From: Oribacterium sp. WCC10 | Lineage (GTDB): Bacteria > Bacillota > Clostridia > Lachnospirales > Lachnospiraceae | DNA: 37,592 nucleotides | Assembly (NCBI RefSeq): GCF_900113415.1 | Contig: NZ_FOPH01000024.1 | Location: 1-37,592 of the forward strand | Direction: 5' to 3' | In this document: in pieces, positions 7,144-16,000 of the stretch | Layout: each line of letters opens with the position of its first letter | How positions within the stretch are numbered: the stretch's first letter is position 1 | Notes under the pieces: generated by a model | Told to the model about the DNA's origin: nothing | Databases searched by the model: none | The model's input: only the letters and a program-made list of their open reading frames with translations | Translations under genes and position numbers: made by a program

Positions 7144-8304
7144 ATGAAATTTGCTTCACGTCTTGATCGGTTTGGCCAAGATATATTCACAATTCTTGAC
7201 GAGAAAAGAATTGCTGTCGGACAATCAGGTAAAAAAATATACAATTTGAGTATAGGTACACCGGACTTTGAGACTCCGGATTATGTGAAAGAAGCATTAA
7301 AGAAAGCTGCAGATGAACCGGATGCATGGAAGTATCCGCTGCATGACCTGCCGGAATTGAAAGAGGCTCTTTGTTCATATTATAAAAGACGATTTGGAGT
7401 TGAGTTGGCCCATGACGAGATGATGAGTACTTCAGGAACTCAAACCGGACTGGGATATATATTTCTCACATGTTGTAATCCCGGAGATGTTGTACTTTTA
7501 CCGGATCCCTGTTATCCCGGATTTGAGGCTGCAGCCTATTTAACAGACTGTTCCATAAACTACTATCCATTATTGGAAGAAAATGATTTTGTTCCGGAAC
7601 TTGATTCAATAGATGACGACATTGCGAAGAAAGCAAAACTTATCATAGTGAACTTTCCCTCCAATCCGACAGGTGCAATTGCGGATGACAGTTTTTATGA
7701 AAAACTCATAACGTGGGCGAAAAAGAATGATGTTCTTGTTGTTTTTGATAATGCTTACACAGACATTGTTTTTGATGGAAATGAAGGAAAGAGCTTTTTA
7801 TCCTATGAGGGAGCAAAGGATGTGGGAGTGGAGTGCTTCTCTTTGGCCAAATCTTTTAATGTTACCGGAGCAGGAATTTCATTCCTGACAGGGAGAAGAG
7901 ATGTTATTGAAGCGGTACGACTGCTCCGTGAACATGTGAATTTTGGGATGTTTATACCTTTACAGCGGGCGGCGATAGCGGCACTTACCAAAGAGGATGG
8001 AGATCTGGAAAAGCAGTGTGCCATCTACGAAGAACGGAGAAATGTATTTTGTAAAGGCCTCAGAGATATCGGCTTGAAAATGACAGATGTCAGGGGCGGA
8101 ATGTTCGTTTGGGTTCAAATCCCTGAGAGGTTTCATGACAGCATGGAATTCTGTTTTGAACTTCTGGAAAATGCAGGAGTTCTTTGTACCCCGGGCTCGG
8201 GTTTTGGCCCACATGGTGAAGGGTATGTTCGTTTTGCACTGGTTATGGATAAAGAGGAATTAAAAGGTGCTGTTGAAGCAATAAGAAGAAGTGGATTGAT
8301 ATAA
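7144..8304 (+). CDS. PLP-dependent class I/II aminotransferase
   Basis: The 386-aa protein has the fold-type I aminotransferase signature: NLSIGTPDFETP at 34-45, NFPSNPTGA at 170-178, DNAY at 202-205, the PLP-binding lysine Lys236 in SLAKSFNVTG, and a C-terminal Arg in GYVRFAL expected to hold the substrate carboxylate. It resembles the AspC/LL-diaminopimelate and aromatic aminotransferase subgroup; the amino donor and acceptor cannot be told from sequence. It is the first gene of a tight operon, 27 nt before a 2-hydroxyacid dehydrogenase. That pairing can interconvert an amino acid, its 2-oxo acid and its 2-hydroxy acid. An AAGGA ribosome binding site precedes the start. Confidence 0.88.
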   Translation: MKFASRLDRFGQDIFTILDEKRIAVGQSGKKIYNLSIGTPDFETPDYVKEALKKAADEPDAWKYPLHDLPELKEALCSYYKRRFGVELAHDEMMSTSGTQTGLGYIFLTCCNPGDVVLLPDPCYPGFEAAAYLTDCSINYYPLLEENDFVPELDSIDDDIAKKAKLIIVNFPSNPTGAIADDSFYEKLITWAKKNDVLVVFDNAYTDIVFDGNEGKSFLSYEGAKDVGVECFSLAKSFNVTGAGISFLTGRRDVIEAVRLLREHVNFGMFIPLQRAAIAALTKEDGDLEKQCAIYEERRNVFCKGLRDIGLKMTDVRGGMFVWVQIPERFHDSMEFCFELLENAGVLCTPGSGFGPHGEGYVRFALVMDKEELKGAVEAIRRSGLI

Positions 8305-8331
8305 GATTCCTTACGGAGGCGTAAATATTTT

Positions 8332-9312
8332 ATGTCAAAGATTGTTTTATTTTTACTGAAAAATACAAGAGGCGGTGATGAAATGACTCGCCGTATAGAG
8401 TCGTTGGGTATTCAGGCAGAAGTGGTTTACGATGCGGATCCTGAAGAGACCATTGCTTCCTGCAGAGGGGCGGATGCAGTACTCACTGTACTTACACCAT
8501 TTACACGTGAAATCATATCGTCACTTGATACTACTGTTAGAGCTATCATTGTTGCAGCTATGGGATTTGATCATATCGATGTTACAGCGGCAAAAGAACG
8601 AGGCATTGATGTGTACAATGTTCCTGATTATGCGGTTCAGGAGGTGGCAGTTCATCAAATATCGCTGATGCTTGCTTCATTGAGAAAGCTCAATATCTAT
8701 GACAGGTTCATGCATGAAGGTAACTGGAGGTCACCTGACTATATCATAGGAGCTCCGGTACATCGCTTATCTACACTGACCTATGGTCTTTTAGGTTTTG
8801 GAAGGATATCAAGAGAAGTTGCAAAATACGCAATTGCATTTGGAATGCGTGTTATTGCTTACGATCCTTTTGTCGAAAAGATAGATATAGAAAAGAGCGG
8901 GGTGGTATGTGCGGATGACAGGAATGAAGTATTCAGATGCTCAGACATCATATCACCGAATGTGCCATTGTCAGATTCATCACGGTATTTGATAGATGAA
9001 AACGCTATTTTGCACATGAAGGATGGCGTTATCATAGTTAATACCGGACGCGGGGCGCTTATTCATGAACAGGCGCTTATCAAAGGATTACAAAGTGGGA
9101 AGGTCAGTGCTGCGGCGTTGGATGTTTTTGAAAAAGAACCGTTTTTTGATAAAACCAGTCCATTGATGAACATGGATAATGTTATTCTGACACCGCATAT
9201 CGCATATCACAGCGATGAGTCGGAAAAGGAAGTTATGATGCGTGCAGTGGATGGTGCAATTGCTGTCACAAGGGTAGAGAAGCCTCTTGGGATATCAAAG
9301 GTGACAAAGTAA
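8332..9312 (+). CDS. D-isomer-specific 2-hydroxyacid dehydrogenase
   Basis: The 326-aa protein belongs to the NAD-dependent 2-hydroxyacid dehydrogenase family. It has a Rossmann motif GLLGFGRISREVAKYA (152-167) followed by YDPF, the catalytic Arg240 in VNTGRGALI, a Glu in ALDVFEKEP (263-270) and His289 in LTPHIAYHS. The substrate loop reads AAMGFDHID rather than the more usual RxGxGxDNID, so the substrate may be atypical. It reduces a 2-oxo acid or oxidises a 2-hydroxy acid in the cytosol. GGAGG lies upstream with a rather long spacing of about 12 nt. It is 27 nt after the aminotransferase and 19 nt before the phosphatase gene. Confidence 0.88.
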   Translation: MSKIVLFLLKNTRGGDEMTRRIESLGIQAEVVYDADPEETIASCRGADAVLTVLTPFTREIISSLDTTVRAIIVAAMGFDHIDVTAAKERGIDVYNVPDYAVQEVAVHQISLMLASLRKLNIYDRFMHEGNWRSPDYIIGAPVHRLSTLTYGLLGFGRISREVAKYAIAFGMRVIAYDPFVEKIDIEKSGVVCADDRNEVFRCSDIISPNVPLSDSSRYLIDENAILHMKDGVIIVNTGRGALIHEQALIKGLQSGKVSAAALDVFEKEPFFDKTSPLMNMDNVILTPHIAYHSDESEKEVMMRAVDGAIAVTRVEKPLGISKVTK

Positions 9313-9331
9313 GTAAAAAAGGAGTAGTCCA

Positions 9332-11119
9332 ATGACAGGAACAAAAAGGGAATCATTACTTACAAAATTCGTTGTATTCTTTGCCATATTTATTGTGGTG
9401 ACTGTTATAAGCAGTGCTGTTGCCACGTATTCACTGCAGACAAAGCATTATCATGAACAGTATCAGGATCTTCTTGAGAAGGTAAACCGCAATATAGAGG
9501 ATGAAATCAAGGAAAATCTTTCAGACTTCGTTTACCTTCAGAGCTGGTTTGATGAACATTACGATGAGCTTGAGATTCCTTTTAATTACCCTGACAGTGC
9601 TTACGATGCAAAGCAGAATTTTGACAGGGCATTCGTTCGTGAGTATCCCGGAAAGATGTTTGGAGAGGATGTTACCTTTGAAGGTCTGAATGATGAAGTG
9701 AAACTGCTCTATGCAAGATATCTGTACCTTTACTGGCTGACCACTTTTGATCGAATGATAAGGGACTATGACCTTGAATATGCATATTATATTTATCCGA
9801 CAGGCGAAGATGATACAATGTGCTTCATGTTTGACGGACCTCGCGAGGAAGAGGTTGTTGACGGAAAATCACAGCTTCTTCTGGCCTATAAAGCTCATCA
9901 GGACCGTAGTATTCACTACAATATGTGGAAGACCTACGAGACAGGACAGACCACGGGAGAAATGGACGGGTATGATAATGAGTACGGACATGTCTATACT
10001 TATGCCACTCCACTTAATTATAACGGAAAGACCATAGGCGTTATCCTGACAGATGTAAGCTATGACTTTGTAAAGTCAAAGATACGAATGACAGTCCTTG
10101 GAATAGTAGGTATTTTTGTAGTAGTACTTGGGTTGTGTTCCGCCGGAATGATCACTTTTGTAAAACGTGGAATACTCGAGCGTATACTTGGACTTGAAAA
10201 ACAGGTAGCAGATTATACCGAAACCAAGAATCCCGAGCTGGCACAGACTATAGCTTCAGAAAATCACATAAAAGATGAGATAGGCTCTCTTGCAGGCGGA
10301 TTCTCCGGCATGATAACGGAACTTCATGAATACATGGACAATCTGACTGCCGTGACCAAGGAGAAGGAGAGAATAAGTGCGGAACTAAATGTAGCCACAG
10401 AAATTCAGGCATCCATGCTTCCACGTATATTCCCACCGTTCCCGGATAGAAAAGAGTTTTCATTGTTTGCTTCCATGGATCCGGCAAAGGAAGTCGGAGG
10501 AGATTTCTACGATTTCTTTATGGTTGATAATGATCACATTGCACTTGTAATGGCAGACGTATCAGGTAAGGGCATTCCTGCTGCCCTGTTTATGGCCATT
10601 TCAAAGGTATTGATCAAAGACAGCGCTCAGGAGCTGAAGGATCCTGCAGCGATTCTTGCGCACACAAACGAACAGCTCTGCGAAGAAAACGATGCAGAAC
10701 TTTTTGTGACTGTATGGCTTGGAATAGTGGATTTGAAGACAGGTATCCTGACATTTGCCGATGCGGGACATGAATATCCTGTACTTATACATGCTGATGG
10801 AAGTCAGGAACTTATCAAGGCGGCTAAAAAGCGTCCACCTGTGGCTACACTTGAAGGTATCAAATATCAGAATAACGAGTTACAGCTTAAGACCGGGGAT
10901 ACGGTTTTCCTGTATACCGACGGTGTTCCTGAGGCTACGAATAAGGACAATGAGCTTTATGGTATGGAGCGCACGCAAAAGGCATTAACCGGACTGGAAC
11001 ACACAGATGTTAAGGAAATGCTGTCGCTGGTTCGTAAGGATGTGGATGCCTTCGTCGGTGATGCGGTTCAGTTTGATGACCTGACCATGCTTGCCTTCCG
11101 TTTGGAGGAATTGGAGTAA
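9332..11119 (+). CDS. membrane sensor SpoIIE/RsbU-type PP2C phosphatase
   Basis: The 595-aa protein has a first membrane segment (about 12-31), an extracytoplasmic region of about 215 residues, a second membrane segment (about 250-275), a short HAMP/coiled region and a C-terminal PP2C-like SpoIIE domain (about 355-593). Metal-site motifs are intact: EVGGDFYDFF, MADVSGKGIPAALFMA, FADAGHEYP, LYTDGVPEA and FDDLTMLAFR. Family members dephosphorylate anti-sigma-factor antagonists, here in response to an outside signal. No antagonist (RsbV/SpoIIAA) or anti-sigma kinase gene is in the window, so the target is unknown. An AAGGAG site precedes the start, and the stop overlaps the next start. Confidence 0.92.
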   Translation: MTGTKRESLLTKFVVFFAIFIVVTVISSAVATYSLQTKHYHEQYQDLLEKVNRNIEDEIKENLSDFVYLQSWFDEHYDELEIPFNYPDSAYDAKQNFDRAFVREYPGKMFGEDVTFEGLNDEVKLLYARYLYLYWLTTFDRMIRDYDLEYAYYIYPTGEDDTMCFMFDGPREEEVVDGKSQLLLAYKAHQDRSIHYNMWKTYETGQTTGEMDGYDNEYGHVYTYATPLNYNGKTIGVILTDVSYDFVKSKIRMTVLGIVGIFVVVLGLCSAGMITFVKRGILERILGLEKQVADYTETKNPELAQTIASENHIKDEIGSLAGGFSGMITELHEYMDNLTAVTKEKERISAELNVATEIQASMLPRIFPPFPDRKEFSLFASMDPAKEVGGDFYDFFMVDNDHIALVMADVSGKGIPAALFMAISKVLIKDSAQELKDPAAILAHTNEQLCEENDAELFVTVWLGIVDLKTGILTFADAGHEYPVLIHADGSQELIKAAKKRPPVATLEGIKYQNNELQLKTGDTVFLYTDGVPEATNKDNELYGMERTQKALTGLEHTDVKEMLSLVRKDVDAFVGDAVQFDDLTMLAFRLEELE

Positions 11120-12567
11120 TGCAACAGATTATTTCTGCCTGTCGCGAGAGAAATGCAACTATAGATACGATGATGTCAAAGGGAGATATGACTCTTATAG
11201 ACTGGATAGAGGGCGAGAAGGATAAGCTTTTGTCCAACATGACACAGGAGACACTTGAAAAAAAGGATGATCTCATAGACCTTTTGGGTGAGTATATGGA
11301 AAACCATATCTCAAGGGAAGCGGCAGATAATGTGACAGAAGTTATGCAGAGGGGCATCCTTTTTACAGCTAACCATCTGGGCGGGCTATATTCGGCACAG
11401 TCATTTCAGGGGGATTTATGCTATATGCGACTCCTTAAAATGCTGGACAGAAACATTCCCTGTGTTCCGATGCTTTCCTTTGGACTGGTACCGTTAAACA
11501 GCTCTACCTTTGCAAGAGGGCTGATCACCTATACAAAAACAAGTGAAGCCGAGCATTTTCCCATATTTCCGAAGTCTCCTACAAATGCGGCAGCATCCCT
11601 GACTGAAAGTTATACTGCTGAAATGGCACGGAGAACCAGAGATAAAGCCATAAATGAAGTCCGGAGTTTTCTTGTCAGAAAACAGGTACGTGAGTTGATG
11701 GACAAGGTTTACCTTAGGAAAGATGTGCTGTCAAAAAAGCGTTATCCGGATCAGATACTGTTTCTCGGAGAAGGGATTTATAAACAGATTTCTCCTATGA
11801 CCGGAGTAAACAGTTTCTATCATATGGAGGCAGAGACGGTTTTTGCAAAGCTTTTTCTAAATGAGTTTCAAAAAAAAGACGGACTTTTGAGACAGATTAT
11901 GTGTGATTCAAAGTTCATTCAGATACTGAATGATACTGAAGATACAGAAGGACGGGCTTTTTCTTCGCTTCTTTTTCTTGGATGCGCCAACAAAAGATGC
12001 TTTAATATCAATCTTTTCCCTGATGGTTATCTTAGAGGAAAGGATGTAAAAGGTAACACTGTAGAGATACATGTGGATGAGGAGAGTCTGAAAGAGGCAT
12101 TTACATCCATGCATATACTGCCTCACGTTTATCTCAGCTGGCTGATGTCCGGATTTTTCCGTGGGTTCAGCTGGTACGGAGGCATATTACAGTCACAGTA
12201 TCTTCAGGTATGGCATAAGAAAACATGTGAAATGTTCCGCCTGGCCGGTTTAAAGAAGGAATCCGTAAAAAGAGAGAATTACGATTGTTCGGGTTATCTG
12301 AGCGGACCGATATACATGTTGTTTGATACAGGAGATGGTGCCGTAAATGCGGGACCGCTGGAGTGTATGGCTAAAAAACCGGCTCCGGAAGTGCTGGAAC
12401 GACTGTTTACAGAAACAAAGATAAAAGACGCCCATGAAATGGGAATGTTTGAATTTTACAATGATTTATTGCTTCCGAATGAAAAAAAGGAGAGATGGTA
12501 TGAAACGATCTCATATTATTGTAAACAGCATTATGAAGCTCATACACTTCAAAGTCTTTCTGTCTGA
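11119..12567 (+). CDS. conserved-looking protein of unknown function, 482 aa
   Basis: I do not recognise this protein. It is apparently cytoplasmic, with no signal peptide and no clear membrane segment. Features that look structured include FTANHLGGLYSAQSFQGDL (about 82-100), LDRNIPCVPMLSFGLVPLN, FLGEGIYKQISPMTGVNSFY in the middle and YDCSGYLSGPIYMLFDTGD toward the C-terminus. The repeated Gly/His/Ser-rich loops suggest an enzyme rather than a scaffold. Its ATG overlaps the phosphatase TAA by one base, so it is translationally coupled to the sensor. Its 3' end overlaps the next gene's start by 68 nt. Function is most likely tied to the small molecule handled by this operon, but nothing in the sequence names it. 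Confidence 0.8.
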   Translation: MQQIISACRERNATIDTMMSKGDMTLIDWIEGEKDKLLSNMTQETLEKKDDLIDLLGEYMENHISREAADNVTEVMQRGILFTANHLGGLYSAQSFQGDLCYMRLLKMLDRNIPCVPMLSFGLVPLNSSTFARGLITYTKTSEAEHFPIFPKSPTNAAASLTESYTAEMARRTRDKAINEVRSFLVRKQVRELMDKVYLRKDVLSKKRYPDQILFLGEGIYKQISPMTGVNSFYHMEAETVFAKLFLNEFQKKDGLLRQIMCDSKFIQILNDTEDTEGRAFSSLLFLGCANKRCFNINLFPDGYLRGKDVKGNTVEIHVDEESLKEAFTSMHILPHVYLSWLMSGFFRGFSWYGGILQSQYLQVWHKKTCEMFRLAGLKKESVKRENYDCSGYLSGPIYMLFDTGDGAVNAGPLECMAKKPAPEVLERLFTETKIKDAHEMGMFEFYNDLLLPNEKKERWYETISYYCKQHYEAHTLQSLSV

Positions 12568-13753
12568 AATAGCATCTTTTGGGGGACAAATAAAGAAAAC
12601 GGCCGGGAGGATAGTTTGTATCATTCTTTCTCTGATGCTTACATTTTCTTTCACAGGTTGCAGATCCCGGGATGTAGTCGAGGTGAATCTCGAAAAACAG
12701 GATCATGATTTTTTGCTGACTCCATGTAAAAAGGAAAATGGAGAGGCTTTCACCATTGCTTTCATGGACCTGGGACCTCCTATAGAAAGTTCTTATCTTT
12801 GTCTGAAAGGGCTTGCAGAGGGACTTCAGGATAGCGGTTATATCGATGCAGATGTACCGTTGTCTCTGGCACCTCAGGATTTCTTTGAGTACTATGATGT
12901 TTTGGTCAATTCTGATCTCGGCGGGTATATAAAATTCTGTGAAGAGCCATACATGATAGATGAGGGAGATAATAAGGATATTGCAAAAGAGCTGATTGAA
13001 AAAACAAATAACGGCACTATAGATGTGATTGTTGCCACCGGAACAGATCCGGGGTTGTTTTTAAAGGGACTGGATCTGCCTGTTCCTTTTTTGGTATGTC
13101 TTGCTACAGATCCGGTTGCATCAGGAATTATTGATTCGGCTGATGATACCGGAGATCCGGATATCTGGGCGCTGGTGGAACCGAATCCATATAAAAGACA
13201 GTTTGAGGGGTACTATCGGATGCTTGAATTCGATAAGATTTTACTGGTGACTGTCAACGGAATGGATACCATCACGGGCAATCCTCTGTATCGGGAGGCT
13301 GCAGATGAACTTGGCGTAAATATTCTGGAACTCAATTTTGAAGAATCAGATATGCATGCAAATGATTATGAGGATAAGATAGCAAACGGCATCAGGGATG
13401 CAAATCTGACGGGAATTGATGCTGCTCTGTTTGCCTATGGAACAATGGATGATGATAATGCTGATATGCTGTCTTCCATGCTGGCAAGGCGAGGAATACC
13501 TTCATTGGTTGGAGACGGTGACTCTATATGTGAAAATGGAGCGATGATGTGTCTTTCCTGTTTTGATTACGAAGGTTACGGTAACTATGCATCAATGGTG
13601 CTTTCCAACATTTTCCATGGAAGAAAAGCAGGGGAGCAGCCTTGCCGCTATACCAGTTCACCTCATGTGGTTCTGAATATGAATACAGCGGAGCAGACAG
13701 GATTTAAGTGTACCTTTGGTTTTTTGCAGGGTGTAGATAGGATTTACAGATAA
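12500..13753 (+). CDS. lipoprotein ABC-type solute-binding protein (TrpX-like fold)
   Basis: The chosen ATG has an AAGGAGAG ribosome binding site 5 nt upstream; the frame is open further back, but earlier starts lack a site. The 417-aa product has a long N-terminus, a hydrophobic segment and a lipobox FSFTGC, so it should be lipid-anchored outside the membrane. The mature part resembles ABC_sub_bind (the tryptophan/tyrosine TrpX-type family): AFMDLGPPIESSYLCLKGLAEGL, VIVATGTDPGLF, VPFLVCLATDPVASGI, and a second lobe ending in VLSNIFHGRKAGEQP. No ABC permease or ATPase is adjacent, so it may deliver ligand to the sensor phosphatase or to the next gene's sensor domains instead of to an importer. 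Confidence 0.78.
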   Translation: MKRSHIIVNSIMKLIHFKVFLSEIASFGGQIKKTAGRIVCIILSLMLTFSFTGCRSRDVVEVNLEKQDHDFLLTPCKKENGEAFTIAFMDLGPPIESSYLCLKGLAEGLQDSGYIDADVPLSLAPQDFFEYYDVLVNSDLGGYIKFCEEPYMIDEGDNKDIAKELIEKTNNGTIDVIVATGTDPGLFLKGLDLPVPFLVCLATDPVASGIIDSADDTGDPDIWALVEPNPYKRQFEGYYRMLEFDKILLVTVNGMDTITGNPLYREAADELGVNILELNFEESDMHANDYEDKIANGIRDANLTGIDAALFAYGTMDDDNADMLSSMLARRGIPSLVGDGDSICENGAMMCLSCFDYEGYGNYASMVLSNIFHGRKAGEQPCRYTSSPHVVLNMNTAEQTGFKCTFGFLQGVDRIYR

Positions 13754-13763
13754 GGAAACAACT

Positions 13764-15986
13764 ATGAGGAATTTTTTTCGTCAATACATAGTACTGTTTC
13801 TGATCACTTTGATATCGGCAGCAGGTTTTTGTGCATTAAGTTATCTGACGGTGCTTCAGTTTTCCATTCAGAGTGAAGAACAGTACATCTCAACCTGTAA
13901 CTCAGGTCTGATAAATGAAATAGAAACATCATTAACCTTTGGTAAAAAGCTATCGAACTATTATGGTCTTTCTCAGGTTCTATCCAAGGCACAGACTCTT
14001 TTGCCCGAAGGAACCATCCTTACCATGACAAGTTTTGATAATGGTGTTCTGGCAACTACCAAAGGTGAGGAACACTTTATAGTTTCTCTTGAAGATTACG
14101 GAACAGTTGAACAGACCATACATGATGACAATAATGCAGAGGTTGGAGTCCTTACCACCTATTATGACAAGCAGGCTGTAAAAAACAGAATAATACCTGT
14201 AATGAGAACGTCTGTGATAGTCAGTATTGCAATTATATTTGCGGCCTTTATCATCATTTTCCTGATAAGTATAAAGGTAAGTCTTGATTCCAATCGTGTA
14301 GCGGCGATACTGACAACAGTTATCATGCTGCAGGGTGCATTTCTGACAGTGAATTACTCCGATGCTTTCGAAGAAACTGCTAATCAGAGCATAAAAAGCG
14401 TAGCTTCCTATGTGAGTATGTCAGTCAACAATGTGCTGGATAAAGGAGTACATATCGATGAGATAGAAGGTCTGGATACATTCTTAAATAATGTAAAAAG
14501 AGAAAACACTTTTATAAAGGATATCAGAATTGAAAAACGAAGCACATTATCAGACTCGGAAACCTATGTTGTCGGCATCAATGAGACCCGGAATGATATG
14601 GTGATTGCTTTCGATGTATCTGAAGAAAATATCCGCATGATCATTATTCAGATGGTCCTTATGTTTGCTGCAACAAGTTTCCTTTCCATAATAGTGATGA
14701 AGGAATCGCTGACGCTTCATGATATGATCGCCTTCCGGCACAGTAAGGATTTCAATACGGAGACGAACGAACAGTTTGACATAATTGCGAAGTCAATCCG
14801 TTATGGAAACTACCTGACATTGACATTTGACTACATGTGTCTGTCATTTGCTGCTCTTCAGATAAAAGAATGGAACCGGGGATTTATGTCAATGCCTCCG
14901 GCCATGGCGGCTGCCCTGTCTATTTCCATATGTCAGATAGCGGATCTCATGGGTATGTTTGCCATGCCGTCTTTGGGAAAAAAGATAAAGGCACAGTACA
15001 TCATGACTGTATCTTCGATACTTCTAATATTTGCTAATGCAAACTGTTTTTTCACTCATTCGGTTATGATCATAATTCTGATGAGATTTCTTTCGGGAGT
15101 AGGAGCGGCAGGGCTGAAACAGGTGAGAAATATGATTATTTCTCAGGGCTATGCCAATGAAAAACAGTTGAACCAGAATCTTCAGGCAAGTAATAACGGC
15201 ATTATCGCAGGGCTTTTGTGCGGTATGGGTCTTGGTGGTGTCATAGCGGTAGGATTCGGATATCAGACAACATTTCTGGTGGCAGGGATCGGATACATAG
15301 TATACCTGATATTTGCAGCTTACTGCATTCCGTGGAAATTGTTGTCACAACGTAAGTCAGGATCAATGGCTGATGAGGAAGAAGGAAATCTTCTCATACG
15401 TATATTCTCTATATTCAGGTCGGTTTCTGTCTGGCGTACGATATTTATGATTGTGGTTCCGCAGTATTTCATGTTGATGATCATCGTATGCCTGATTCCG
15501 GGACGTATTCAGAGACTGGAACTGCCCGGCGTTGTGCTGACTTATTCCAATCTTCTGAATGGTGTTGTAGGTCTGTATGTCGGTGAGCGTCTGTACAAAG
15601 TATTTCAGCGAGTTATAAAAAGTAACCTTCGAATATATATCGTTATGCTTATAACCGGTGCAGGTACATTGTTTATGCTTGACATCCCTGTTTATCAGAC
15701 ATTCATCATCCTTCTGGCGGCATCTCTGGTCGGAATAGTCGATGGAGTCGGTTCTCCGGTGGCAACTGATCTTTTTATGGGTAATGCTTATGTAATGAAA
15801 TATCTGAATGATACGGAAGTTCTGATGCTGTATTCAGTGATCGGAAGCGCAGTCATGGCTGTGGCTCCGTTTATGCTTGAGCTCTGTGAAAAGAGTATCC
15901 CGTGGATGTACGGAACAGGTCTGATACTCCTTGTATTTGTGGTACTGCTGCTTCCGAGCGTTGGAACACAGAAGGCGAAGAAATAG
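13764..15986 (+). CDS. extracytoplasmic sensor segments fused to an MFS-like transporter
   Basis: The 740-aa protein begins with a membrane segment (about 5-30), an extracytoplasmic region (about 31-150), two membrane segments (about 151-197), a second extracytoplasmic region (about 198-293) and another membrane segment. From about 345 to the end are roughly ten more hydrophobic segments with MFS-like features, for example LMRFLSGVGAAGLKQVRNM and the internal glycine-rich LLCGMGLGGVIAVGFGYQTTF. MFS transporters usually have 400-450 residues and 12 segments, so the N-terminal 340 residues are an added module. It follows the solute-binding gene by 10 nt. It could be an exporter or an importer gated by ligand binding. 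The substrate is unknown. Confidence 0.75.
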   Translation: MRNFFRQYIVLFLITLISAAGFCALSYLTVLQFSIQSEEQYISTCNSGLINEIETSLTFGKKLSNYYGLSQVLSKAQTLLPEGTILTMTSFDNGVLATTKGEEHFIVSLEDYGTVEQTIHDDNNAEVGVLTTYYDKQAVKNRIIPVMRTSVIVSIAIIFAAFIIIFLISIKVSLDSNRVAAILTTVIMLQGAFLTVNYSDAFEETANQSIKSVASYVSMSVNNVLDKGVHIDEIEGLDTFLNNVKRENTFIKDIRIEKRSTLSDSETYVVGINETRNDMVIAFDVSEENIRMIIIQMVLMFAATSFLSIIVMKESLTLHDMIAFRHSKDFNTETNEQFDIIAKSIRYGNYLTLTFDYMCLSFAALQIKEWNRGFMSMPPAMAAALSISICQIADLMGMFAMPSLGKKIKAQYIMTVSSILLIFANANCFFTHSVMIIILMRFLSGVGAAGLKQVRNMIISQGYANEKQLNQNLQASNNGIIAGLLCGMGLGGVIAVGFGYQTTFLVAGIGYIVYLIFAAYCIPWKLLSQRKSGSMADEEEGNLLIRIFSIFRSVSVWRTIFMIVVPQYFMLMIIVCLIPGRIQRLELPGVVLTYSNLLNGVVGLYVGERLYKVFQRVIKSNLRIYIVMLITGAGTLFMLDIPVYQTFIILLAASLVGIVDGVGSPVATDLFMGNAYVMKYLNDTEVLMLYSVIGSAVMAVAPFMLELCEKSIPWMYGTGLILLVFVVLLLPSVGTQKAKK

Positions 15987-16000
15987 TGTTTTTGGAAATA

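Noticed and set aside
12434-12499. Longer N-terminus of the solute-binding protein starting at 12434
   Set aside because: No ribosome binding site there, the extra residues do not fit a signal peptide, and a strong site directs the start at 12500.
12500-15986. A conventional ABC importer formed by the solute-binding protein with the following membrane protein
   Set aside because: The membrane protein is MFS-like with sensor segments, has no ABC permease motif, and no ATPase gene is in the operon.
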